NCBI RefSeq assembly: GCF_013394305.1
Contig: NZ_AP019810.1
Span: 62,001-126,000 of the forward strand
DNA from: Enterococcus mundtii
GTDB taxonomy: Bacteria > Bacillota > Bacilli > Lactobacillales > Enterococcaceae
Reading direction: 5' to 3'
DNA length: 64,000 nucleotides
Shown here: one piece after another, positions 43,793 through 53,762 of the stretch
How the letters are laid out: every line of letters begins with the position of its first letter
Numbering within the stretch: the stretch's first letter is position 1
Translations under genes and position numbers: made by a program
The notes under the pieces: generated by a model
What the model was told of the DNA's origin: nothing
Seen by the model: the letters and a program-made list of their open reading frames with translations, nothing else
The model's database searches: none

Positions 43793-45424
43793 TTATTTAT
43801 CGGACTCTTTTTCCAACTTTTCAGTCGATCGTTTTTTCCAGAAGAAGATACCGCCAACCAAGGCAAGTAACATAGTTCCTATTACTGAAAGAAGTGTGTT
43901 TCGAGTGTCATTTGTTTGTGGTAAGTTGCCTGTTGCTTCAAGATCACTTCTGTCATCTTGTCCACTTTCTCCATTTTCACAGCTTTCACTTCCAGCACCC
44001 TCTTCGCTAGCACCTGGTTTATCTTCTGCACCTGGTTTATCTTCTGCACCTTGTTCGTCCACTGAGTATCTTCCTTGAACACTCGCAGGACTCAATTCTA
44101 ACTGCAATCCTTCATCTGGAACAATCGTCACATCCATACTTTCTATTGCTTCTCTGCCATCTTGGATACGCACTCTCGCATGCCAAATGAATTGCCTAAA
44201 TTAGTGGTACTGATAGTATTTATCCACGTAAGTTGATAACTGCCATCATCCGCGATCGTAAATAGCTCTTGCGACATAGGATTCGAATCATTTTGACGCA
44301 TCGTAACTTGAGGATTGGTCGTGGAAATCAATGGTTTTATTTCGATTTCAATAGGAAGCGTGACAGCAGGTCTACGGTTTGATCACTAACTCTAATTTCA
44401 ATGCTTTACTTACCTCTAATTGACTTGTATCAGATTGCGTTACCCATTCATACTCTACCGTTCCCCTCGTATTGTGGGCATCCACAAAATTTTCTGGATC
44501 AGGAATACCCTGTTGATGTTCCAGAATCAATGACTCAGATTTTGGAGTAAGGCGAATACTGCCAATGTCAGTTCCAGAGAAATCGACAATGAAACTAGTT
44601 GAGCTACTCTCCAATCTCCAACATCCATTATTTATTCCCTGGGAATGTCCCCAGTAAGAAAATGGGAATCTGCGGATTTCGAATTCTTCTTCTTGAGGTA
44701 GTGCTATTTTTAAACGGGTAAAGACCACATTCATTTCCCCTTCTGTTCGAGTATTATGTAAGGCGCTTAATGAAGGTGTGACTTGCATTGGCCAAGTTCC
44801 CACTCTTTGGATCAGAAATCACCGTATAAACTGCTCGTTGAGTATGATCATTTCGGCGCAAAGGGCTTAGATCTTCGACGATATATCGAATAAAATCATT
44901 ATAACCAAAACCCGGTGTTCGGTAGTACATAGGTGTGACATTTCTTAAAATAACTTTATCACCTATGTTAAAATTATCTTGTGTTAGATCTAGGTTGCTT
45001 CTGATCCCAGCTCTTAAATGCCCCGTCAACATGTCCCCTAATTGCCTATCCCGTAGGTTACTTACATACGGAATCCATGAAGGTAAATCTTGTGCGTGGA
45101 TGGGATTTAATAGTTGATCTAACGAATCACTCCGTTCTATTATCTCTTCTTTACTTAAATTCTTTAACTCCTCTTTGCTTAGTTCATTTATTTCCTTCGA
45201 GTCATTTAGCTCTTTCTCTGGTTGTTTCACTTTTTCATTTGTTTCTTTTTTAATTTTTCCACATTCTTTTTTTCCCTCTCATTAGTAGTCGTTCTTGCCT
45301 GTCTACTTTGAATCAGACCTAGTTCATGGAATGCGGTCACTGCTTGAACGACTATGTCATTGAGATTGCCTAAAGTCAAACCTAGGATCAAAGCACTGTT
45401 CAACAGTTTTCTTCTTGTTCTCAA
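43793..45424 (-). pseudogene. Frameshifted LPXTG surface protein
   Basis: A gene of about 540 codons starting at TTG 45424 (GGGAGG site) with a signal peptide (LRTRRKLLNSALILGLTLG) and ending in the sortase signal LPQTN, a hydrophobic helix (LSVIGTMLLALVGGIFFW) and KKRSTEKLEKESDK. The reading frame jumps at least four times, near 45240 (A-run), 44760, 44375 and 44200, while the peptide sense continues across each jump. The middle (YTVISDPKSGNLAN, VEYEWVTQSDTSQLEV, RPAVTLPIEIEIKPLISTTNP) looks like a WxL-type or Ig-like adhesin, family uncertain. Not expected to be functional. Confidence 0.82.
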
Positions 45425-45770
45425 ATTATTTCCTCCCTTTATCAAACAATCAGAGAAAAACTTTTTTGTTTGGTTCATTCTCTGTCGATAGTCGTTTCTT
45501 TTTTTTAAAGGATGTTCGTAGTAATTCAAATGACTCTTTTATAAAAACGTTATGTATTTTGCGTTTCTTAATCGTCTTTTTACTATTCACTCCTTTTTCA
45601 AATCATTTAGAAAAGCATTGAAAAGCTTTACTTCTTCAATTTTATCGGTCATCATCGTCTTGCGTAACGTCATTTTTCCCTTTTGATTAGGAGTAATTGA
45701 AAGAAGATTTTTTGTGAGAAAATAATTTACTAATCATCTACTTGCAAAAACGCCGAAAGGACAACAAAAA

Positions 45771-45817
45771 AGAAGGATCTTCACTTCGTTGAACAAGTCA
45801 ACTTGTAAAGATCCTTC
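45771..45817 (-). terminator. Terminator of the second stress operon
   Basis: GAAGGATCTT...AAGATCCTTC with an inner ACTTG/CAAGT stem, about 85 bases after the glsB copy 2 stop. The remaining bases up to 45900 show no gene. Confidence 0.6.
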
Positions 45818-45900
45818 AATCAAATTCAAGATAATTGAATGTTACCGATTATTTCAAAGTAAAAGAATTTTTGCATCCATTGCAAATTTCTTCTTTATTC

Positions 45901-46143
45901 TTATAATTTACGCGCAAAGAATGACACGATCAAAACTAAAATGATCGCACCAATCAATGAAGGCACGATTGCCATACCACCAATGACTGGTCCCCATGAT
46001 CCTAATATTGCTTGTCCGATTGCTGAACCAACAAGTCCTGCAATGACGTTCGCAATGATACCCATTGAAGAACCCTTATTAGTGATTGCTCCTGCAATTG
46101 CTCCGATAACTCCACCTACGATTAATGACCAAATAAAACCCAT
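45901..46143 (-). CDS. glsB: GlsB family membrane protein (copy 2)
   Basis: An 80-residue membrane protein, 77 of 80 residues identical to copy 1 at 35666 (Val for Ile at position 12, then Ile for Leu and Ser for Thr in QAILGSWG). It is the last gene of the second amaP-DUF2273-gls24-glsB operon. Confidence 0.92.
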   Translation of the reverse strand: MGFIWSLIVGGVIGAIAGAITNKGSSMGIIANVIAGLVGSAIGQAILGSWGPVIGGMAIVPSLIGAIILVLIVSFFARKL

Positions 46144-46230
46144 CTGTATTTCCTCCTATAGTGTCTAGCCGATTTTTTCAATGCGACATCTCATTTATTT
46201 TAATTAAAAGTTTTGACTCACCAAGATATT

Positions 46231-47001
46231 TTATTGTACTCTTGGCTCGTTATTTTCTTTTACTTTTTCCGTTCCTTTGCTTGCTGCATGTTTTGCTTTG
46301 TCTGTTTGTTCTGACGCAAATTCTCCAGTTGCTTTTGCAGCATCCGTCACTTTATCTTGGACAGTGACTTGATCTTGTTCAAATTCTTCTTTTGATTTGA
46401 TATCTGTTACATTGACATTCACTTCGATGACATCTAAGTGTGTCATATTCGCTACTTCTTCACTGATGATCTCTTTCATTTGTTTAAAGATATCTTCAAT
46501 GTCTTTGCCGTATTCAACGACGATCGACATATCAACAGCAACTTGTTTCTTACCTACTTCTGTTTCGATCCCAGCTGTTTCATTGTCAGTATTGACTAAT
46601 TTTCCAGCTACATTAGAGAAAAATCCTCCGTCTACTGTCAATAGTCCGTCGATACGTTCTAATGCGATCGCAATAATTTTTTGAATGACTTTGTCATCAT
46701 AAGTTACTTCACCGTTCATCGATTCTTCACTGCCCTTCACTTCATTTGTCTGTTTGTTTGCCTCATGAGTTGGAGTATGCACACCAGGAGTTTTCGCTTC
46801 ATGATGTGGATGATCGTGGTGTTCTTTTTGATCATGCGCTACTTTTTCTTCTACATGCGGCACCACTGGATCTGGATGTGCAGACACTGGCGCAGTTTTA
46901 TTTTTTTCATCTTTGATCCCTTGTGCTTGATTCGGTGTTGTTGGATCTGGATGTGCTGATTTCGGTGTATTTCCGTTTTGATTTGAATGATTGTTTTCCA
47001 T
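46231..47001 (-). CDS. gls24: Gls24 / Asp23 family protein with His-rich extension (copy 2)
   Basis: A 256-residue protein. The Asp23 domain (VTYDDKVIQKIIAIALERIDGLLTVDGGFFSNVAGKLVNTDN) and the tail ending NNEPRVQ match copy 1. The first 90 residues are unique to this copy: Pro/His/Lys-rich and low-complexity, with repeated SAHPDP and a histidine cluster (KEHHDHPHHEAK). This segment may bind metal or be disordered. Confidence 0.92.
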   Translation of the reverse strand: MENNHSNQNGNTPKSAHPDPTTPNQAQGIKDEKNKTAPVSAHPDPVVPHVEEKVAHDQKEHHDHPHHEAKTPGVHTPTHEANKQTNEVKGSEESMNGEVTYDDKVIQKIIAIALERIDGLLTVDGGFFSNVAGKLVNTDNETAGIETEVGKKQVAVDMSIVVEYGKDIEDIFKQMKEIISEEVANMTHLDVIEVNVNVTDIKSKEEFEQDQVTVQDKVTDAAKATGEFASEQTDKAKHAASKGTEKVKENNEPRVQ

Positions 47002-47012
47002 GGTAAAGCCTC

Positions 47013-47201
47013 CTAAGATTTAAAGTAATGTTCTAAAATTCCGGTTCTTTTTAAATACATGCCGATGGCTACACCAAGCGCAACCATAATCACGATCAGC
47101 AATGTTTTAAAAAATCCGACAGCTACTAGTAAAATAGCTAATATCAATCCAAGCGCGCCACAAATAATTGGGAGCTTGTATGTCGAAAAGATTTCGTTCA
47201 T
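47013..47201 (-). CDS. DUF2273 small membrane protein (copy 2)
   Basis: A 62-residue protein with two transmembrane helices (LPIICGALGLILAILLVAVGF, TLLIVIMVALGVAIGMYL), clearly paralogous to the 36510 gene. It sits between amaP and gls24. Confidence 0.88.
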   Translation of the reverse strand: MNEIFSTYKLPIICGALGLILAILLVAVGFFKTLLIVIMVALGVAIGMYLKRTGILEHYFKS

Positions 47202-47213
47202 TTTCTCTCCCCC

Positions 47214-47777
47214 TTACTGTACTCGTGAGTGTTCGACTCTTTTTGATTGTGGTGAGTCAAAACCGGTATAATTGATCAGGACATTCACTGGTTCATCTGT
47301 ACCGATGATTTGTTTTACATCACGCTCAATGTCTGACATCAGTGCTCCTGTTTTACCGATTAATGATGACGTACGTTTCAACTCGCCTTTTACTTTTACG
47401 TCAATTTTATTTTTTGTTGCTTTGATCGTTACTTTTGGGGAAGAAACAAACTCTTCTTTCGTCAATCGTGAACGAACCATTCCTTCGATTGCTTTTTTGT
47501 CTAATGTTAACTCGCCATCACCTTTTTTTAGTAAGAATGAACGGTAAGTTTTTGGGTAGAATAATAAGACTAGAATCAATATAAGTGTCAACACAGCAAA
47601 AGCTGCGGTTACCCAAAAGACATATTGTTGTACGTAAAAGTTAGTTAATGATAAAAAGCGAAATTCTTCTAACTTAAACGGCAATGGATAAACTGAGCTT
47701 AGCAACATTGCAAATATTAAAACAGACAGCAGAAGGATCAGTAAGATCGCTCCTATCGTTTTGGCTCCTTTGTTCAT
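47214..47777 (-). CDS. amaP: AmaP membrane anchor protein (copy 2)
   Basis: A 187-residue paralogue of the 36711 gene: two N-terminal helices (TIGAILLILLLSVLIFAMLLS, YVFWVTAAFAVLTLILILVLLFYP), then GELTLDKKAIEGMVRSRLTKEEFVSSPKVTIKATKNKIDVKVKGELKRTSSLIGKTG, ending EHSRVQ. It starts about 30 bases after the SDR gene, so both may share a transcript. Confidence 0.9.
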   Translation of the reverse strand: MNKGAKTIGAILLILLLSVLIFAMLLSSVYPLPFKLEEFRFLSLTNFYVQQYVFWVTAAFAVLTLILILVLLFYPKTYRSFLLKKGDGELTLDKKAIEGMVRSRLTKEEFVSSPKVTIKATKNKIDVKVKGELKRTSSLIGKTGALMSDIERDVKQIIGTDEPVNVLINYTGFDSPQSKRVEHSRVQ

Positions 47778-47807
47778 TGTCTCGCCCTCCTAGCTTCTTG
47801 TCACTGA

Positions 47808-48701
47808 TTATAGATTAATGGCTTCTCCACCAGTGATACCGTAAATCTGTGCTGTGACATAGCTTGCTTTGTTGGATGCAAGAAAGACATAAACAGGCGC
47901 TAATTCAGCTGGTTGTCCTGCACGTTCCAACAATGCTTGTTGACCAAACTCAGGTAGATCTTCTTTGGGTTGACCTGCATCTAGTTGTAATGGTGTCCAA
48001 ATTGGTCCTGGTGCTACGCCGTTGACACGAATTCCTTTTGGTGCTAATTGTTTTGCTAAACCAATGGTGAAGTTTGCAATCGAAGCTTTAGTCGCTGCAT
48101 AATCTAACAAGTGTTCACTTGGATTGAATGCTTGGACTGAAGTCGTTGTAAGGATTGCTCCTCCTGCTGGAATATGTGGAATTGCTTCCTTCACAAGTGC
48201 AAACATTGCGATGATATTTACAGCAAAAGTATCTTTTACTTGTTCCAATGGGATTTCTGCAATTGAAGGGGACGAAATTTGTTGCGCCGCATTAAGAACA
48301 AGTGTGTCTAATCCACCAAAAGCATCCACTGTTTTTTGGATGATTTCTTTTGGTGCAGCTTCATCTCGCAAATCATAAGGTAATAGTAATGCTTTACGTC
48401 CAGCTTCTTCGATATAATGGGCCACTTGTTGCGCGTCTTCTTCTTCACCTGGGAAAAATTGAATGGCTACATCTGCACCTTCTCGTGCAAAGGCAATAGC
48501 CGCGGCACGTCCAATACCAGAGTCTGCACCTGTGATCAAGACACGGCGATTTGCTAATTGCTCTGTGCCTTTATAGCTTTCTTCTCCACAATCAGGTACA
48601 GGTTTCATATCCTTTTGCAAAGCCGGAGTTTCTTGATCCTGTTTTGGAAATTCTTCTGTGTGATATAGTTTTCTTGGGTCGATTAAATTTGGTTCTGTCA
48701 T
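47808..48701 (-). CDS. SDR family oxidoreductase (YhxC/YghA-like)
   Basis: A 297-residue short-chain dehydrogenase with the long N-terminal extension of the YghA/YhxC group. The Rossmann motif is VLITGADSGIGRAAAIAFAREGADVAIQF, the structural NAAQ motif follows, and the catalytic pair is YAATK with an upstream Ser (TTTSVQAF). Relatives belong to general stress regulons; here it sits directly upstream of a Gls24 operon. Confidence 0.92.
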   Translation of the reverse strand: MTEPNLIDPRKLYHTEEFPKQDQETPALQKDMKPVPDCGEESYKGTEQLANRRVLITGADSGIGRAAAIAFAREGADVAIQFFPGEEEDAQQVAHYIEEAGRKALLLPYDLRDEAAPKEIIQKTVDAFGGLDTLVLNAAQQISSPSIAEIPLEQVKDTFAVNIIAMFALVKEAIPHIPAGGAILTTTSVQAFNPSEHLLDYAATKASIANFTIGLAKQLAPKGIRVNGVAPGPIWTPLQLDAGQPKEDLPEFGQQALLERAGQPAELAPVYVFLASNKASYVTAQIYGITGGEAINL

Positions 48702-48765
48702 GTTGATCCTCCTAGTTTTTAGTCATAACTGACGTTATAAATTTGGGCGTTTAAGCCCATATTGG

Positions 48766-49707
48766 TTATTTCGTGTAATCTTTTCTAAATAAGTGATACC
48801 CTAAAGCAGCAGCAGCAACGATTGAGCCCCCTAATACTAAGAGGAAACCAGTTGCTGAATCTTCTCCTGGTAAACCGCCTGTGTTCATTCCCCAAATACC
48901 TGCGATCATCGCAGGCACAGAGATGATCAATGCGGTAGAATCCAGATATTTCATCAGATGATTCAAATTGTTGTCCATCATGCCATTGAACAGATCACCG
49001 ATACTTTCTAACAGATCGCGATAAATCAAAATCATCTTCTCTGTTTGACGTTGTCTCAAACGAACGTCATAAAGCAACTGTTCATCATTGACACGTTCTT
49101 TGAATTCAGGAGTCTCCCAGAGGAGGTCCATTGTCTCTTTTTGATCCCGCAACGTATGATCGATATAAACAATATCTCTTTCTAAATCAGCCTGCTTATA
49201 CAATTCTTCATTTTCTGTCGTTTTTCGTGCTTCTTGATCTAGCGAATCAATACGCGTTTTCATTTCACGAAGTTCTTTGACAAAATGGGTATAAATATCT
49301 AATGCCGCATAAACAATCACTTTTTCGAAAGAATCGATTTTATTACCATGATGTTCAATCAGCCGATCGATAAAATTGGTTTTTTCGTCTCGACAAGTAA
49401 TCAATAAGTCATTTGATATGACGAAAGATAATGGTGTCAGACGACGTTCGATTTTTTCTTTTTCACTTGAAAGGTTGAGCAGTACTAAGGAAATCGGGTT
49501 GTTCAAACTTGTTCCTGATAGATGTTCTAAGCGGGAGACCTCTTCTGGATAAGTCATACCAACAAATATATCTTCAGGGAGTTGATAGGTTCGAGTTACC
49601 TGTTCGATTTCCTCAGTATCGCTCGTATCAATAACAAGCCAATTAAAATGTTCTTCATCTGCGGCTATTACTTTCTTGTTTTCATCAATCAAGTAATATT
49701 CCAGCAT
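48766..49707 (-). CDS. corA: CorA family Mg2+/Co2+ channel
   Basis: A 313-residue channel with an N-terminal cytoplasmic domain, a long coiled helix (ERDIVYIDHTLRDQKETMDLLWETPEFKERV), two C-terminal transmembrane helices and the GMN pore motif (AGIWGMNTGGLPGE). CorA channels import Mg2+ passively, gated by cytoplasmic Mg2+. No M-box precedes this gene. Confidence 0.93.
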   Translation of the reverse strand: MLEYYLIDENKKVIAADEEHFNWLVIDTSDTEEIEQVTRTYQLPEDIFVGMTYPEEVSRLEHLSGTSLNNPISLVLLNLSSEKEKIERRLTPLSFVISNDLLITCRDEKTNFIDRLIEHHGNKIDSFEKVIVYAALDIYTHFVKELREMKTRIDSLDQEARKTTENEELYKQADLERDIVYIDHTLRDQKETMDLLWETPEFKERVNDEQLLYDVRLRQRQTEKMILIYRDLLESIGDLFNGMMDNNLNHLMKYLDSTALIISVPAMIAGIWGMNTGGLPGEDSATGFLLVLGGSIVAAAALGYHLFRKDYTK

Positions 49708-49733
49708 GGTGAATCGTCCTTTCTAGTGTACAC

Positions 49734-50084
49734 TCAGCTAAAGAAACAATTAGTTAGTTTGATGTTATGATCTAGTACAGCAATCTCGTTTTCCAATGAG
49801 AAACTATTTAATACATGATCATAATCCATCGTCAAATGTTTGCCTAAATAGCATTGTTCACTTTGTGATGTATAGATTTCTAGCGAAGGATGATTGATTT
49901 TTGTGACGTATAGTCCAAACTCAGTAACAAAAGGGATAATTTGAAAAAAGCTACCTTTCGCACACGCTCCTTTGTCTCTAAGGAAAGGATCTTTACTATT
50001 GATCAATGCAAGCGCTAATTTTGATTGTTCGCCTGCTTTTTCCTTTAAGATGTCCATCGCATTTCTTGTCAGCGTAATTTCCAT
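49734..50084 (-). CDS. HesB/IscA-like (iron-sulfur biosynthesis family) protein
   Basis: A 116-residue protein starting MEITLTRNAMDILKEKAGEQ, with the HesB-like fold pattern (SKLALALINSKDPF, FGLYVTKINHPSLEIYTSQSEQCYLGKHLTMDYD). The usual three conserved cysteines of A-type carriers are not all in place, so an Fe-S role is uncertain. The ATG at 50084 follows GAGGAG by 9 bases. Confidence 0.65.
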   Translation of the reverse strand: MEITLTRNAMDILKEKAGEQSKLALALINSKDPFLRDKGACAKGSFFQIIPFVTEFGLYVTKINHPSLEIYTSQSEQCYLGKHLTMDYDHVLNSFSLENEIAVLDHNIKLTNCFFS

Positions 50085-50128
50085 ATCGATCATCTCCTCT
50101 ATTAATAGTAAGTTTTTTCTATTATCGA

Positions 50129-51031
50129 TCAATGACTCAATTCAGTATTTCGTTGAACACGAGCGTACAATGGATATTTAGGGAATGATTTAACACAACG
50201 AAAAGCGGTCATATTTGCATACTTTTCATAGTATTTTTTACTAGCACCTTTAAACTCTTCACTCCATGGTTTGATATGCCCAGAGTAATGGATGATATAA
50301 GGCTTACGACGTGCTTCTTCGTACTCTTCTTCTCCTTGAGCCGTTGGATGTTGTTTTGCTTTCGCCATGATGTAACCTTGTGCATTCCATTTTGGATGCA
50401 AAGCAATCCAACGATCGTGTAAGATAGCATTCAAAGCATCTTGGTCATGGAATCGAAGTTTTTCTGGGTTTTCTTCGATGAATTTTAGAACGTTTTTCGT
50501 GATGTTTTGTTCTAACCATTTTTCAACATTGATCAGCATCAAGCCGGAGTTAAAGTAACGCATTGAATCTGCTTCAATCTCCATTTTTTCAAGACGTTGG
50601 TGGAAACCAGCATCTTCAACTGCTGCCATCACTGCGCCATTAAACTCTAGATCCCATAGTTTACTGATATCATTCAACGCGATCATGTCACAGTCCATAT
50701 AAAGGATACGTTCGACATTTTTCCCTCTAAATAACTCAGGGATCGCAATACGATAGTATGCTGTTTCAGGGATACGATCACTTGTCACTAAGTTTTTGAA
50801 GAATTTTTTGTTGATTTTCAAAAATTCAACATCTGTATTCATTCGTGAATTTTTCACTGAGTAACGTAAAAGATTTTTACTTTCTAATTCAATATCATCA
50901 TCAATCACGTAGAAACGTACAAACACTTTCGGGTCACTATTTTCTAAAATCGACACAAACAGTGCTGCTAGATGAGGCACAAATTTTGTATTACAACTAG
51001 AGACAACTGCTACTTCTTTTCTTCTATTCAT
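50129..51031 (-). CDS. GT8 family glycosyltransferase
   Basis: A 300-residue LgtC-like retaining transferase. Nucleotide-sugar and metal binding: SSCNTKFVPHLAALFVSI at the N-terminus, ILYMDCDMIALNDIS (DxD), YFNSGLMLINVEKW and HDQDALN, then IIHYSGHIKPW with the metal histidine. It overlaps the next upstream GT8 gene by 8 bases, so the two are coupled. The acceptor is unknown; lipoteichoic acid, glycolipid or surface protein are options. Confidence 0.92.
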   Translation of the reverse strand: MNRRKEVAVVSSCNTKFVPHLAALFVSILENSDPKVFVRFYVIDDDIELESKNLLRYSVKNSRMNTDVEFLKINKKFFKNLVTSDRIPETAYYRIAIPELFRGKNVERILYMDCDMIALNDISKLWDLEFNGAVMAAVEDAGFHQRLEKMEIEADSMRYFNSGLMLINVEKWLEQNITKNVLKFIEENPEKLRFHDQDALNAILHDRWIALHPKWNAQGYIMAKAKQHPTAQGEEEYEEARRKPYIIHYSGHIKPWSEEFKGASKKYYEKYANMTAFRCVKSFPKYPLYARVQRNTELSH

Positions 51032-51881
51032 TTACCTCGCCTACTTTCATTAATACGCTATGCGCTAGATTTTTTAGATAGATTTGTGTATAAGGATGAT
51101 CCTCTAATGTATTCCAAGGTTTATCATGCCCTGTGAAATGGACGATTGAAGGAGCTTCATTCCCGCTCTTATATAATTCTTCATATTTCTTATCTGGAGC
51201 TGGATGGCGTTCAAAAATCAATGAACATTGCATGTTCCATTTTGGATGAAGTTGTTCCCAATCTCCATATAAGACACCATTCAATGCGTCTTGGTCATGA
51301 TAGATAATCTGTTCACCATTTTCTTTTAGGAATTGGATCGTTTTATCTGTAATGTCTTTTTCATTCCATTGATCAATATCGATCACCATGACACCTGAGT
51401 TAAAATAGTATTCTTCTGAATCGATCCCTAGGCGCTTCAACGCTTTTGTTTGTCCTGGATCAATTACTGCCCCAATTGTTTTACCGTTCAATGATTCGTC
51501 ATATAATGCAACGATATCATCTAACACTAAAACGTCTGCATCTAGATACAACACTTTTTTATAATTGTATTTTGCTAAGGTCTTAGGTAGAGAAATTCTT
51601 AAATACGCCGTTGTTGTAATGTGGTCACTGACTAAGAAATCTTCATATACATCTTTCTCCACTGTCAAGAATTGGATGCTTGCATGTTCTGAGTGTTGTG
51701 CAACTGTCTGACGCAATCCTTCTTTACTATATTCTGATAGGCCATCATCAATCACATAAAAATATATATGTCTCATCTTATTCGCATTTTCCAGTGCCGT
51801 TGCAATCATTACGCTTAGATAAGGAGCATAATTTTCATCTGAAGCAGTCACAACCGGTACAGTCCCATACTTAATCTCCAT
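51024..51881 (-). CDS. GT8 family glycosyltransferase
   Basis: A 285-residue paralogue of the following gene: TASDENYAPYLSVMIATAL, KVLYLDADVLVLDDIVALY (DxD), YFNSGVMVIDIDQW, HDQDALNGVLYGDW and IVHFTGHDKPWN. The ATG at 51881 follows AAAGGAG by 8 bases; an earlier GTG lies inside that site. First gene of the minus-strand run; its promoter region (51882-52206) is shared with the divergent HAD gene and holds nothing else I can see. Confidence 0.92.
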   Translation of the reverse strand: MEIKYGTVPVVTASDENYAPYLSVMIATALENANKMRHIYFYVIDDGLSEYSKEGLRQTVAQHSEHASIQFLTVEKDVYEDFLVSDHITTTAYLRISLPKTLAKYNYKKVLYLDADVLVLDDIVALYDESLNGKTIGAVIDPGQTKALKRLGIDSEEYYFNSGVMVIDIDQWNEKDITDKTIQFLKENGEQIIYHDQDALNGVLYGDWEQLHPKWNMQCSLIFERHPAPDKKYEELYKSGNEAPSIVHFTGHDKPWNTLEDHPYTQIYLKNLAHSVLMKVGEVNE

Positions 51882-52206
51882 CAAAATCACTCCTTTTTTT
51901 AATCTTTTTCTAACCTGTTCTACATCTACAATATGCCTACTTTTTCATGAAAGCAAAAGATATGCTTTGTTTTTTATGAATATTACCCAAAATTTGCCCT
52001 TTTTTATGAAAATGAAAACGAAAACATTAAGATTGTTATGCTTTTTTATACAGCGGTCTTAACCATTTTCTTACTAATATTCTTTTCTCCATTTATGAAA
52101 AATCTTTTTTGAAAAAGTTCAAAGAGTTAAAGCATTTTATTTTTATTTTAGAAGTTTCTCATTTAAGCTATTGGTGAAAGAAAAAAGACTAAGGGAGCGT
52201 AAAAAG

Positions 52207-53019
52207 ATGAAATTAGCAGCTATTGATCTAGACGGGACCTTGCTTGATTCCCAAGGAGTTGTCCCACAAGAAAATATACGCGCATTAAAAGCTTTCTCCT
52301 CTAATGGAGGAATCGTAACGATTGCAACAGGAAGAAATAGTATTTCTGCCAAGGATGTCTTTGCACAATTAGGCGTCAGCGGCTATTTGATTTCTTCTAA
52401 CGGTGCATTGATTTCCGAAATGAAAGATGGCAAGATCGATTATGTATTAAGACGCTCAAAAATCGAAGTACCTATACTTAAAAAGGCCTTTTATTTAGCA
52501 AAAGAAGCAAAAATATCGATCATCGCAAGTCGAGAAACACAAGATGATCAAATCACTTTTGATGAAACTGCTTTAGTAAAAGACGATCCTTATTATCAAC
52601 ACTTCAACTTGCAAAATCATTCCTTTGATGAGATCACAAAACAGTTGGACGATCCTTCCTTAAGCTATTTGAAATTAGCTCTGACGGATAAAAATGAGGA
52701 AAAACTACAAAAAATCCAAGCAGAGTTGAAGAAAGAAGGAATTGATTCTGTTTTTTCAGACCCACATTTCCTAGAAATCACTCCTAAAAATATTACAAAG
52801 GCCCACTCACTCTTATTTCTAACTGAGTACTTAGGGTTATCTTCAGAAGACGTCATGGCGTTTGGTGATCAAGAAAATGATTTGGCAATGCTTGAATTCA
52901 GCGGATTAAGCGTGGCTATGGGCAATGCGCAAGAACATGTGAAGGATTTAGCAGATGAGGTGACAGAAACCAATGATGAAGCCGGTGTCGCAAACTTTTT
53001 GAATGATCACTTTTTATAA
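52207..53019 (+). CDS. Cof-type HAD hydrolase
   Basis: A 270-residue HAD phosphatase of class IIB. Motif I AIDLDGTLLDSQG, motif II ATGRNS, a lysine before the cap region and motif III/IV VMAFGDQENDLAMLEFSGLSVAMGNA. It probably acts on a sugar phosphate or flavin phosphate. The start at 52207 follows AGGGAG by 8 bases. It overlaps no neighbour, but the isochorismatase gene starts 13 bases after it. Confidence 0.92.
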   Translation: MKLAAIDLDGTLLDSQGVVPQENIRALKAFSSNGGIVTIATGRNSISAKDVFAQLGVSGYLISSNGALISEMKDGKIDYVLRRSKIEVPILKKAFYLAKEAKISIIASRETQDDQITFDETALVKDDPYYQHFNLQNHSFDEITKQLDDPSLSYLKLALTDKNEEKLQKIQAELKKEGIDSVFSDPHFLEITPKNITKAHSLLFLTEYLGLSSEDVMAFGDQENDLAMLEFSGLSVAMGNAQEHVKDLADEVTETNDEAGVANFLNDHFL

Positions 53020-53032
53020 GGAGAGATGATAG

Positions 53033-53524
53033 ATGTTAGTTGTTATCGATATGCAAAATCATATTTTAGATCCAACTAGTGAATTTTATATCGAAGATGC
53101 TGAAGCATTAGTTGAGCGAGTAAACACACGTTTAAACCAAGCACGTGCAGCGAATGAATACGTACTATTCACTCGTGATATCCCTATTGATCGGAAAGAT
53201 GAGGCAGAAAGTGAAGATCTTAAAATCATTCCCACGCTCTCTCCTCTACCAAATGAGCGGGAAATCAAAAAATACTACTTTACTCTGCCGCCAGAAACAT
53301 TAACAGAGATCAAGCATTCCCTTTTTGAACGTAAAGAAGAACAAAAAACGATTGAAGTGGTTGGGATCGAAACTAATTTGTGTGTCTTATCCAACACAAT
53401 CGCTTTACAAAGCGCCTTTCCAGAAGCTGACTTTATCATTGATTCGTCACTAGTCAGCAGCCGTGTTCACGAGCCACAAGCACTTAAACTTCTAAAAGAC
53501 TTTAATGTCTATGTCAAAGATTAA
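53033..53524 (+). CDS. Isochorismatase-family cysteine hydrolase
   Basis: A 163-residue protein with the catalytic triad of the nicotinamidase-like group: Asp in VVIDMQNHIL, Lys in the IKKYYF region, and Cys in VVGIETNLCVLSNTIAL. The family includes nicotinamidases and isochorismatases; the substrate cannot be inferred here. It is an operon partner of the HAD gene. Confidence 0.88.
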   Translation: MLVVIDMQNHILDPTSEFYIEDAEALVERVNTRLNQARAANEYVLFTRDIPIDRKDEAESEDLKIIPTLSPLPNEREIKKYYFTLPPETLTEIKHSLFERKEEQKTIEVVGIETNLCVLSNTIALQSAFPEADFIIDSSLVSSRVHEPQALKLLKDFNVYVKD

Positions 53525-53550
53525 ATGGTCGAAACGAATCTAAAAACATA

Positions 53551-53584
53551 AAAAAAGGTGGAATGAAAGTTCCACCTTTTTTTA
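53551..53584 (+). terminator. Terminator after the isochorismatase gene
   Basis: AAAAAAGGTGGAA-TGAAAG-TTCCACCTTTTTTT. Confidence 0.92.
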
Positions 53585-53762
53585 TGTTTTTTTCAAATTA
53601 TACGTCTACAGAAGAATCATGTTTTTTATCGAAATATTTGTTCAGAATCGCATAACATGCTATCTTTTATCTAGTGAATATAAATCTAGTATATTCTCAA
53701 ATAGAATAACTCAAAATACAATTTATGCACGAATAAAATATAGCTATGGGAGTTTATTTATT

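Noticed and set aside
48742-48760. TGGGC-GTTTAA-GCCCA as the corA terminator
   Set aside because: The stem is only five bases and lacks a T-run on the minus strand, so I did not list it as a terminator.
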